Shown: in pieces, positions 1-5,932 of the stretch
How positions within the stretch are numbered: the stretch's first letter is position 1
Layout of the letters: every line of letters begins with the position of its first letter
Source: Bacteroidota bacterium
GTDB lineage: Bacteria; Bacteroidota; Ignavibacteria; SZUA-365
Assembly (NCBI GenBank): GCA_018224415.1
Contig: JAGTUZ010000275.1
Location: 1 to 6,068 of the forward strand
Direction: 5' to 3'
Length of the DNA: 6,068 nucleotides
Translations under genes and position numbers: made by a program
Notes under the pieces: generated by a model
Databases searched by the model: none
What the model was told of the DNA's origin: nothing
The model's input: only the letters and a program-made list of their open reading frames with translations

Positions 1-2
1 AG

Positions 3-584
3 GACGCCGAAGCGTTGCAGTGGATCGTGCGCGAGGTGGAACACGCAGGCAGGCGCATCTCTCCCGAGGCCAGCACCGTCGTTCATGCACTTATTGGAAA
101 CGGCGCGCGCGAACTGTCCTCGGAAATCGAGAAACTGCTCATTGCACATCCGGAACACGCCCGGATCGCGGTCGAAGACGTGTACGACCAGCTCGGCGCT
201 TCCCGCCAGTACAATGTGTTCGAACTGGCCAACGCCGTGCTCGCGCGCGATGCCCGCCGTTCTCAGGAAATCCTCCAGCATCTGCTTGTATCGGAGGAGC
301 CGCTGATGATTGTGAACGTCCTGTTCCGTCAGATATCGCTGCTCTGGCGCGTCCGCAGTTATCGTTTTTCCGGCAGGGTCACCGACGAAGACGCGCGCAG
401 TCTCGGACTCGTCTGGGGATGGCAGATCGAGAATGTCCGGAAATATGTGGACAACTTCCCTGATGCATCGTATTTTGACCATTGTTTTGAATATATTCTT
501 CAGGCGGATCTCGGTATCAAATCCCAGCCCACCGACCCGGTCATGGAAGTGACCCGGCTTGTGGCGTTGTTGACCGCCCGCTAG
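3..584 (+). CDS. holA: DNA polymerase III delta subunit, C-terminal part (5' end outside the window)
   Basis: This is the last 193 residues of the clamp-loader subunit delta, which opens the beta sliding clamp so that it can be loaded on DNA. The frame is open to the left edge, and full-length delta is about 330-350 residues, so roughly the N-terminal 40% is missing, including the clamp-contacting AAA+-like domain. Visible parts are the helical lid (around LQWIVREVEHAG and a GARELSSEIEKLLIA stretch typical of delta) and then the C-terminal collar domain, with YNVFELANAVLARD and an FRQISLLWRVR helix. In many HolA proteins the region reads as F.L.dAi...d...al..l..L...GeeP..il..l.rqfr.L, and this matches well. 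A TTG at 15 could look like a start but is simply internal. The gene ends in TAG, 25 bases before the sigma factor gene, in the same direction. Identification is from family resemblance, not a search. Confidence 0.9.
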   Translation, partial: DAEALQWIVREVEHAGRRISPEASTVVHALIGNGARELSSEIEKLLIAHPEHARIAVEDVYDQLGASRQYNVFELANAVLARDARRSQEILQHLLVSEEPLMIVNVLFRQISLLWRVRSYRFSGRVTDEDARSLGLVWGWQIENVRKYVDNFPDASYFDHCFEYILQADLGIKSQPTDPVMEVTRLVALLTAR

Positions 585-609
585 CACATTCCACAACACC
601 AGACGATTC

Positions 610-1260
610 ATGGAGCAATCCCAGGAACTTTCGCTCAGGCAAAGTGTAGAAAAGCTTCTCGAGGCGAATAAACTGGACCGTGTCACCCTCGAAAAGCTTT
701 CGGATGAAGAACTCATGCTGCTCTTTCAACGCGATGTGCGGCTGGCGTTCGACATTCTCGTGCAGCGGTATCAAAATCCCCTGATGAACTACATCTTCCG
801 CTTCACCGGGAACCGCGAAGACGCCGCCGACCTGTTGCAGGACGCGTTCATCCGTGTGTACAGCAAGAAACATCTGTACAAGACCATCGCCCGCTTTTCT
901 ACTTGGGTCTACACGATTGCCGGCAACCTCGCCCGCAGCGAACTGCGCCGCGGCCACAGGAAATACCTCACGCCGATCGACCGGAAGTGGAACGATGGCG
1001 AGGAATATTCCATTCCTCTTCCCGACCGCGACCCGCTTCCCGACCGCAGTGCAGACAAAAACATCGTGTTCGAACGCATACAGGACGCGCTCGTGCAGAT
1101 TCCGGAGACGTTCCGCGATGCCGTGGTCCTGCGCGACATACAGGAACTCAGCTACGAGGAAATCGCCGAGATCACCGGTATGCCAATCGGCACAGTGAAA
1201 TCACGCATCAACCGCGGTCGGCAGCAGCTCAAGGAAATCCTGAAAGACCTCTATGAATAA
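610..1260 (+). CDS. ECF-type (sigma-70 family) RNA polymerase sigma factor
   Basis: The 216-residue protein has the two-domain layout of group IV sigma factors, which direct RNA polymerase core to stress or envelope promoters. Region 2 lies at about residues 47-117. It includes the core-binding stretch REDAADLLQDAFIRVY (69-84) and the -10 recognition part FSTWVYTIAGNLARSELRR (96-114). A linker holds a repeated LPDRDP/LPDRSA. Region 4 is at about 154-212, with the helix-turn-helix YEEIAEITGMPIGTVKSRI (182-200). There is no region 1.1 or region 3. An N-terminal extension of about 45 mostly helical residues is longer than usual for the class. An ATG at codon 36 (715) is a possible shorter start, but 610 leaves only a 25-base gap after holA. 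No Shine-Dalgarno sequence is seen before 610. The next gene, 17 bases on, encodes a single-pass membrane protein that fits an anti-sigma partner. The ECF subgroup cannot be fixed by eye. Confidence 0.93.
   Translation: MEQSQELSLRQSVEKLLEANKLDRVTLEKLSDEELMLLFQRDVRLAFDILVQRYQNPLMNYIFRFTGNREDAADLLQDAFIRVYSKKHLYKTIARFSTWVYTIAGNLARSELRRGHRKYLTPIDRKWNDGEEYSIPLPDRDPLPDRSADKNIVFERIQDALVQIPETFRDAVVLRDIQELSYEEIAEITGMPIGTVKSRINRGRQQLKEILKDLYE
1018..1047 (+). repeat. Repeated 12-base segment in the sigma factor linker
   Basis: The 12-mer CTTCCCGACCGC occurs at 1018-1029 and again at 1036-1047, an exact 18-base period. It keeps the reading frame and encodes LPDR twice, at residues 137-140 and 143-146, in the linker between sigma regions 2 and 4. 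The linker of ECF factors is poorly conserved, so a small in-frame duplication there should be tolerated. Confidence 0.75.
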
Positions 1261-1277
1261 TTGCTTCAACGCCAGCC

Positions 1278-2114
1278 ATGTCTGATCCCAATGATATCAC
1301 CCAGCAGAACGGGGACGCCCCGTTCGAACCCGAGCGCCTGCTGCAGGACTTGCGAGCCATGCCCAAAGTCACAGCGCCCATGGATTTCGCCTATCACCTT
1401 TCGAAATCCATCGAGGAGCTTGACACAAATACGCATGTCGCCTGGTGGAAACGATTCGTCCTTCCAGCCACCGAGGGCGGATTCCGCATTCCCGGACTCG
1501 CCTATGGTGCAGTGGCCGTGGCGGTTGTCCTCTTTTTTTCTGTCTATGTCTTTAATGTGACAGATTTCGAACGCGATCTGAAGCAGGAAATCCAGCGCGG
1601 ACCAGCCGGAGGACCTGCACTCCCCGACGGGGAGGCCCTCCCATCGGAGCAACCCGGACAGCAGACGCAACCCGGACAGCAGACGCAACCCGAGACGGGC
1701 GGCACGAATGTGAACGGCGGGGTTCCACCTGCCGCGAGTGCGGTGCAACCGGCACCTGGGACGGAAACCTCATCAACACCCAAGACCACTACTCAGACCG
1801 ACGAATCCACGCAACCTGATGCCTCCACGGGACGCAGTGCCACGAAGCGCAACGCTCCTGTACCCACGGAACCGGCACGTCAGGACAGGATTCGCCCGTC
1901 CGAGCAGCAGCCGGCAGCACCTCCCATCACCCCACCGTCCAAACCGCAATCCCTCGATGCCGTCGAGAACGATTACCGCGTGCGCGGATTCCTCGAAACG
2001 GACAAGGAACTCCGTATCCTCGACAGCCTTACGAGTGATTCGCTACGAAAACTCGATTCCCTGCGTCGCCTGCAGTCCGCCCCCGCCACGCCTCCCCGCT
2101 CCGGGAACCGCTGA
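1278..2114 (+). CDS. Single-pass membrane protein, probable anti-sigma or regulatory partner of the ECF sigma factor
   Basis: I recognise no named family with certainty. The 278-residue protein begins with a cytoplasmic-looking segment of about 70 residues. This contains LLQDLRAMPKVTAPMDFAY (21-39), a pattern close to the L..LP.v.aP.dF...l stretch often found before the membrane helix in sigma-linked proteins of FCB bacteria. One hydrophobic helix follows at about 73-94. A long linker rich in Pro, Gln, Thr and Ser (about 105-225) contains two copies of QPGQQT. A charged, probably helical tail comes next (about 225-265, with LRILDSLTSDSLRKLDSLRR), and then a short Pro-rich end. There is no cysteine at all, so the zinc-binding H-x3-C-x2-C motif of ZAS-type anti-sigma factors is absent. 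Position right after a sigma gene (17-base gap) and the topology suggest that it holds the sigma factor at the inner membrane and senses something outside the cytoplasm. That role is inference. rarA starts only 5 bases after its stop. Confidence 0.8.
   Translation: MSDPNDITQQNGDAPFEPERLLQDLRAMPKVTAPMDFAYHLSKSIEELDTNTHVAWWKRFVLPATEGGFRIPGLAYGAVAVAVVLFFSVYVFNVTDFERDLKQEIQRGPAGGPALPDGEALPSEQPGQQTQPGQQTQPETGGTNVNGGVPPAASAVQPAPGTETSSTPKTTTQTDESTQPDASTGRSATKRNAPVPTEPARQDRIRPSEQQPAAPPITPPSKPQSLDAVENDYRVRGFLETDKELRILDSLTSDSLRKLDSLRRLQSAPATPPRSGNR
1650..1691 (+). repeat. 18-base in-frame tandem repeat (2.3 copies)
   Basis: CAACCCGGACAGCAGACG is present at 1650-1667 and 1668-1685 without a mismatch, and a further partial copy CAACCC runs to 1691. 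Each full unit encodes QPGQQT (residues 125-130 and 131-136) in the low-complexity linker just after the membrane helix. Identical copies at nucleotide level point to recent duplication or slippage. Copy number could vary between strains. Confidence 0.92.
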
Positions 2115-2119
2115 ACGGT

Positions 2120-3412
2120 ATGGACGCCCGGCTGCCTGAGATTCCCCTCGCAGAACGGATGCGTCCACGCACGCTCGAGGAGTATGTTGGACAAAAACAT
2201 CTCATCGGCGAAGGCAAACCTGTATTCCAGATGCTGAATCGGGGTGTACTGTTCAGCATGGTATTCTGGGGTCCACCGGGATCGGGGAAAACCACACTCG
2301 CACGCCTGCTCAGCTCGCGCATCGAAGCGCATTTCGAACAGATCTCGGCGGTGTCTTCCGGTGTGAAGGATGTCCGGTTGATCATCGAAAACGCCAGGAA
2401 ACGACGTCTGGAACTCTCGCAGCTGCAGACCGTGCTTTTCATCGATGAAATCCATCGTTTCAACAAGGCGCAGCAGGACGCCTTGCTGCAGGCCGTCGAG
2501 CAGGGAGACATCATTCTGATCGGGGCGACCACGGAAAATCCCTCGTTCGAAATCATCCCACCCCTGCGAAGCCGGGCACGTACCTACGTCCTCAATCCAC
2601 TCACGATTGAAGAGCTTTCTGTTCTGCTCGACCGCGCGCTTGAAAAGGACGAATACCTCCGTCGGCTGTCGGTATCGTTCGAAGACCGCGACATGCTGAT
2701 CGCCTACAGTGGTGGTGACGCGCGCAGCATGCTCAATGGACTGGAGATGTGCTGCTTGCTTGCCGAGGAGGATGGAGCCGTGCACATCACACAGACTGTG
2801 CTCGAAGAGGCGTTCCAACGGGCCTTCGCCAAATATGACAAGGGTGGCGAGGAGCATTACAATGTCATCTCGGCCTTTATCAAATCCGTCCGCGGCAGCG
2901 ATCCCGACGCGGCGCTGTACTGGATGGCGCGCATGCTGCAGGGAGGCGAGGATCCGCTTTTCGTCGCCCGCCGGCTGATCATCCTCGCCTCGGAAGACAT
3001 AGGCAACGCCGAGCCGAACGCCCTTCTGCTGGCAACGGCCTGCTACGACGCCGTCCATGCCATCGGCATGCCCGAAGCCCGCATTGTCCTGGCACAGACC
3101 GTAACCTACCTGGCTAGCGCACCGAAAAGCAACGCCGCGTATCTGGCCATCGGCCTCGCGTACCAGGACGTCGGGTCCCTTCCTCCGTATTCCGTCCCGT
3201 TGCATCTGCGAAACGCGCCCACGGGACTCATGAAATCGCAGGGGTACGGAAAGGGCTACAAGTACTCCCATGACTTTCCGGGACACTTCGTTGAGCAGGA
3301 CTACCTTCCAGAGGAACTGCGGCAGCGGCAGTACTACAAACCCGGAACCGAAGGCCGCGAAGGCCGCATTCTCGAACGTCTCCGCACCCTCTGGAAACGC
3401 CGCTCTTACTAA
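2120..3412 (+). CDS. rarA: Replication-associated recombination protein A (AAA+ ATPase, RarA/MgsA/WRNIP1 family)
   Basis: RarA is a clamp-loader-like ATPase that acts at stalled replication forks and single-strand/double-strand junctions, with links to SSB and recombination. The protein has 430 residues, the usual length. Visible motifs in order: N-terminal PLAERMRPRTLEEYVGQKHL (10-28), Walker A GPPGSGKTT (51-59), Walker B with DEIHRF (FIDEIHRFNK, 107-116), sensor 1 GATTENPSFE (135-144), arginine-finger region PPLRSR (147-152) and sensor 2 SGGDAR (197-202). The C-terminal tetramerisation part has YDKGGEEHYNVISAFIKS (239-256), RGSDPDAALYW (258-268), then SEDIGNAEPNA and GYGKGYKYSHDFPGHF. All catalytic residues are intact. 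The ATG lies 5 bases after the stop of the upstream membrane protein, so translation is likely coupled. No good ribosome binding site is seen. A replication gene, holA, sits at the other end of the same gene run. Confidence 0.97.
   Translation: MDARLPEIPLAERMRPRTLEEYVGQKHLIGEGKPVFQMLNRGVLFSMVFWGPPGSGKTTLARLLSSRIEAHFEQISAVSSGVKDVRLIIENARKRRLELSQLQTVLFIDEIHRFNKAQQDALLQAVEQGDIILIGATTENPSFEIIPPLRSRARTYVLNPLTIEELSVLLDRALEKDEYLRRLSVSFEDRDMLIAYSGGDARSMLNGLEMCCLLAEEDGAVHITQTVLEEAFQRAFAKYDKGGEEHYNVISAFIKSVRGSDPDAALYWMARMLQGGEDPLFVARRLIILASEDIGNAEPNALLLATACYDAVHAIGMPEARIVLAQTVTYLASAPKSNAAYLAIGLAYQDVGSLPPYSVPLHLRNAPTGLMKSQGYGKGYKYSHDFPGHFVEQDYLPEELRQRQYYKPGTEGREGRILERLRTLWKRRSY
3350..3367 (+). repeat. 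9-base in-frame tandem duplication near the end of rarA
   Basis: GAAGGCCGC is present twice without a gap (3350-3358 and 3359-3367). It encodes EGREGR at residues 411-416, in the short turn between the YYKPGTE segment and the final helix ILERLRTLWKRR. The final helix is otherwise as expected for the family, so the duplication is probably neutral. Confidence 0.8.
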
Positions 3413-3462
3413 ATCCGCATCCTGCTGTCGATCGACATTGCTGCCGGTAGACACTGCTCACG
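3413..3462. other. Convergent intergenic gap without a clear terminator
   Basis: Fifty bases separate the stop codons of rarA (plus) and radC (minus). There is no strong GC stem followed by a T-run in either direction. The only symmetrical elements are the perfect palindrome GTCGATCGAC at 3427-3436, which leaves no loop, and a weak 5-base-pair inverted repeat (GGTAG 3446-3450 with CTACC 3463-3467) that reaches into the radC stop codon. Transcripts from the two sides may therefore overlap, or end by another mechanism. Confidence 0.6.
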
Positions 3463-4203
3463 CTACCCCGCTTCCAGCCAGCCGTTTTCCGCAAAGCTGA
3501 TATATCCGCCCCCACAGATGATGATATGGTCGTGCACCGGAATGTCGATCATGCGGCCTGCCTGCACAAGCTGTCGTGTGATCATGTGGTCTTCGCGGCT
3601 TGCCTCGCGCACACCGCTTGGATGATTGTGCAAGAGGATGACCGAGGAAGCGAGTTCGGTGACCGCCGGACGAAAGACCTCTCGGGGATGCACAATGCTT
3701 GCATTGACGATGCCCTCGGAGATCACGCATTCCCGGACGATCCGGCCGGCATTGTTGAGCAGCAGCACCATGAAGCGCTCGTGCTGGAGGTCGCGGAGCT
3801 TCGGGATGTAACGATGGGCGACATCCTCTGGCGAGGCGATCGGGTCGGCCATGTCATCTGGTACTGCCAGCTGCCTGCGTCCGAGTTCGAATGCAGCGAG
3901 AAGAGCGACCGCCTTGGCGGTGCCAATGCCACGAAGTCCCCGGAGTTCGGCGATCGGACGCCGCGACAGGCTGCGGAGGTTGTTGTATCGCGCAAGCATG
4001 GAACGCGCGATGTCGAGCGCGGACAACGATCCACTGCCTGCGTTGAGGATAATGGCGATGAGCTCCGCGTCCGTCAGGGCTTCCGCCCCTCGATCGAGGA
4101 ATTTCTCTCGCGGGCGCTCTCCTTCCGGCCAGGATCGTATACCCGAGGCCGGGACAACGGACGATTCGCGATCTGTCTTTGTGATGTACGGTTGATTCTG
4201 CAT
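3463..4203 (-). CDS. radC: RadC/JAB1-MPN domain protein (historically 'DNA repair protein RadC')
   Basis: The 246-residue protein has the standard two-part RadC layout. The N-terminal region has PREKFLDRGAEALTDAELIAIIL (31-53) and a helix-hairpin-helix-like stretch LRGLRGIGTAKAVALLAA (87-104). The C-terminal JAB1/MPN domain has EVFRPAVTELASSVILL (175-191) and the metal-binding signature H192-x-H194-x7-S202-x2-D205 (HNHPSG...SRED), which is complete. The domain end, DHIIICGGGYISFAENGW, is also typical. Compared with usual RadC of about 225 residues it has some 18 extra polar residues at the N terminus. No alternative start codon lies between them and the conserved part, and a good ribosome binding site precedes the chosen ATG. 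The true biochemical role of RadC is uncertain: the original E. coli radC repair phenotype was later traced to recG, and the domain predicts a metalloprotease or nuclease-like fold. It follows the binding-fold gene by 43 bases on the same strand. Confidence 0.95.
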   Translation of the reverse strand: MQNQPYITKTDRESSVVPASGIRSWPEGERPREKFLDRGAEALTDAELIAIILNAGSGSLSALDIARSMLARYNNLRSLSRRPIAELRGLRGIGTAKAVALLAAFELGRRQLAVPDDMADPIASPEDVAHRYIPKLRDLQHERFMVLLLNNAGRIVRECVISEGIVNASIVHPREVFRPAVTELASSVILLHNHPSGVREASREDHMITRQLVQAGRMIDIPVHDHIIICGGGYISFAENGWLEAG

Positions 4204-4210
4204 CCGTGTA

Positions 4211-4216
4211 CTCCCT
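4211..4216 (-). promoter_or_regulatory. Ribosome binding site of radC
   Basis: Read on the minus strand the sequence is AGGGAG, followed by a 7-base spacer and the radC ATG at 4203. It is the only clear Shine-Dalgarno sequence before any start in this window, and it fixes the radC start. Confidence 0.75.
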
Positions 4217-4246
4217 GATGTCTGCAGATGAAAAAGATGATGTTAT

Positions 4247-5932
4247 CTATTTCGCGTGAAAAGCTTCGTGTTTCAGGAGAACACCGCGACGGCATTCTAT
4301 GATATTCATCGCCGCGTTGATTCGCTGGTCGAGAAAGTTGACCGGGGCACGCAGTCCATCAAACACGTTGCGGATGCGGTGACGAACGTCTTTCCGGGTC
4401 GTATTGGGTTTTGCCGCGACCTGCAGCGCCACACGCATGGCGTCGAACCCGAACAGCGCCTCTCTCGAGAGCGGACGCGCACTGCGCCCGGCGAAGGTCT
4501 CACATAATGTATGGTACATCTCCGTGGTTGTGTCCGCATCGACATCGGCTTCGAAATACAGGACGTGATCCCGTCCATGCCTGGAGACCAGGTCAGGATG
4601 ATTCCAGTTTCCGCCGCCGACAACGGGAATGTGGAGCTGTGCTGTGCGCATCCCTTCAAGCACGTTTGCAATATCGCTCCTGTTCTTCACCGGCGCAAAG
4701 AGGATCCCGTTTTTTGCCCCTGTGGCCGCCGCACGACGGCAAAGGCCCGAGAGGTCGGTATCGTCGGTGTCATACCACCCGGTAAAACGGATTTCCAGGC
4801 CGATGTTCTTTGCGTGTCCGATGAAGGCTTCCGCCATGGCCCGCGCATAGGAATCATCCGGTGCGATTACCATCGCCTGCTGCACGTCGAGTTCGAGATA
4901 CACGAAATCTGCCAACAGACGCGCGCGATGGAGAATCGGCGTATTGAGCTGGAAGATATTGCTTCCCACCTCGACGATCCCCTCTGCCGTTGCCGTCGGC
5001 AGAAGGACGAGCATGCCCCCCTCCGCAGCCAGCGCGCTGATCTGCTCCGCATCTTCGCTGAACGCCCCGGCAATGAGCACCATAGCCCGATCGTCCTGCT
5101 CGAGGCGCCGCAGGACAGGCCGCAGGGAATCCGGGTCCCCGCTATCGATCAGTTCGAAAGCAACCGGGTACTGTCCGGCTGCACGATGGATGTCCACTGC
5201 CGCAAGCATGCCGTCCCGCAAGTCACGGACAACGCCGGCGCGACGCGCATCCGACTCGTGTTTCGGCAGGGCCGCGACGATGCGAACAGGACGATCATCC
5301 GTCGGCTTGGGCGATGTGGCATTGGGTACAGCCGGTGCAGCATGTGCCGTAGCATTCTGCTCCGCAGGTGTCCCTTGAAGGAGGGCGTCAAGCGTACTGT
5401 CTGCTCCACGTTCGACTTCCTCCTCGATCACACGGCGTTCCATCGGCGTGAAGGTTGTTGGTTGCAGATCGGTGAAACGTTGAGCGAGCAGGGTCCGATC
5501 GGCATTCTGGGCCTGCCAGGCACGGAGATACCAGCGCAGTGCCGTGCTCCGGCTCCCGGCCGCGACACCGGCGTCCCCTGCGATCAGACATGCCTCCGCC
5601 AGGTAGCTGCTTTCCTGATGTTGTTCCCAGAATTGCTCGATCAGCCGGAGTGCCGGAGAAGGCTTCCGTTCTTGCAGACGACAGCGTGCCGCCATGACAA
5701 AGGATGCGGTGGTCCGATGATTCAACGGCAGGTCGCGGATGATCTGCTCGAACTGTCGCGCGGCGCTGTCCCAGGCCTGCAGGTCGTACTGGAGGAGTCC
5801 GTACTCGAATGCTTTCTCCGCCTGCTCGTTGTAAGGAATCAACGGCAACTGCTGGGCGAGGATCCGCCCGGGCAGCGCGGTCGCAAGCAGGGACAGGAGC
5901 AGAATAACGGTTCTATGGAGAGGAGTTTCCAT
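4247..5932 (-). CDS. Secreted TPR plus type-1 periplasmic binding-fold protein (LivJ/LpoA-like)
   Basis: With the start at 5932 the protein has 561 residues. It opens with a Sec signal peptide: HR, then the hydrophobic VILLLSLLATAL, with likely cleavage after ILA-26. There is no lipobox cysteine, so it should be periplasmic rather than a lipoprotein. Residues about 36-145 look like helical TPR-type repeats (AFEYGLLQYDLQAWDSAARQFEQII). A low-complexity Ala/Pro/Thr linker lies at about 187-213. From about 214 to the end the protein resembles the type-1 binding fold of branched-chain amino-acid receptors: VRIVAALPK, a second-lobe VQQAMVIAPDDSYARAMAEAF stretch, and FGFDAMRVALQVA. Such proteins bind small ligands. 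The TPR plus binding-fold order also matches LpoA, the outer-membrane activator of a penicillin-binding protein. The open frame runs on upstream to an ATG at 6022, but that part overlaps another gene and would hide the signal peptide. No transporter genes adjoin it. The ligand is unknown. Confidence 0.85.
   Translation of the reverse strand: METPLHRTVILLLSLLATALPGRILAQQLPLIPYNEQAEKAFEYGLLQYDLQAWDSAARQFEQIIRDLPLNHRTTASFVMAARCRLQERKPSPALRLIEQFWEQHQESSYLAEACLIAGDAGVAAGSRSTALRWYLRAWQAQNADRTLLAQRFTDLQPTTFTPMERRVIEEEVERGADSTLDALLQGTPAEQNATAHAAPAVPNATSPKPTDDRPVRIVAALPKHESDARRAGVVRDLRDGMLAAVDIHRAAGQYPVAFELIDSGDPDSLRPVLRRLEQDDRAMVLIAGAFSEDAEQISALAAEGGMLVLLPTATAEGIVEVGSNIFQLNTPILHRARLLADFVYLELDVQQAMVIAPDDSYARAMAEAFIGHAKNIGLEIRFTGWYDTDDTDLSGLCRRAAATGAKNGILFAPVKNRSDIANVLEGMRTAQLHIPVVGGGNWNHPDLVSRHGRDHVLYFEADVDADTTTEMYHTLCETFAGRSARPLSREALFGFDAMRVALQVAAKPNTTRKDVRHRIRNVFDGLRAPVNFLDQRINAAMNIIECRRGVLLKHEAFHAK

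Noticed and set aside
470..609. An autoregulatory ECF promoter before the sigma gene
   Set aside because: I looked for a GGAAC-like -35 with a suitably spaced -10 in the end of holA and the 25-base gap and found no pair convincing enough to report.
1973..3454. A 493-codon open frame on the minus strand opposite rarA
   Set aside because: It lies fully across rarA and the end of its upstream neighbour. rarA has every expected motif, while the antisense translation has no recognisable domain and a composition typical of a shadow frame in GC-rich DNA.
3427..3467. Palindrome GTCGATCGAC and a weak GGTAG/CTACC stem as a bidirectional terminator
   Set aside because: The palindrome has no loop, the stem has only 5 pairs with a 12-base loop and runs into the radC stop, and no T-run follows in either direction.
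3526..4218. A 230-codon open frame on the plus strand opposite radC
   Set aside because: It mirrors the radC coding sequence, which has a complete JAMM motif and a ribosome binding site. The antisense product resembles nothing known.
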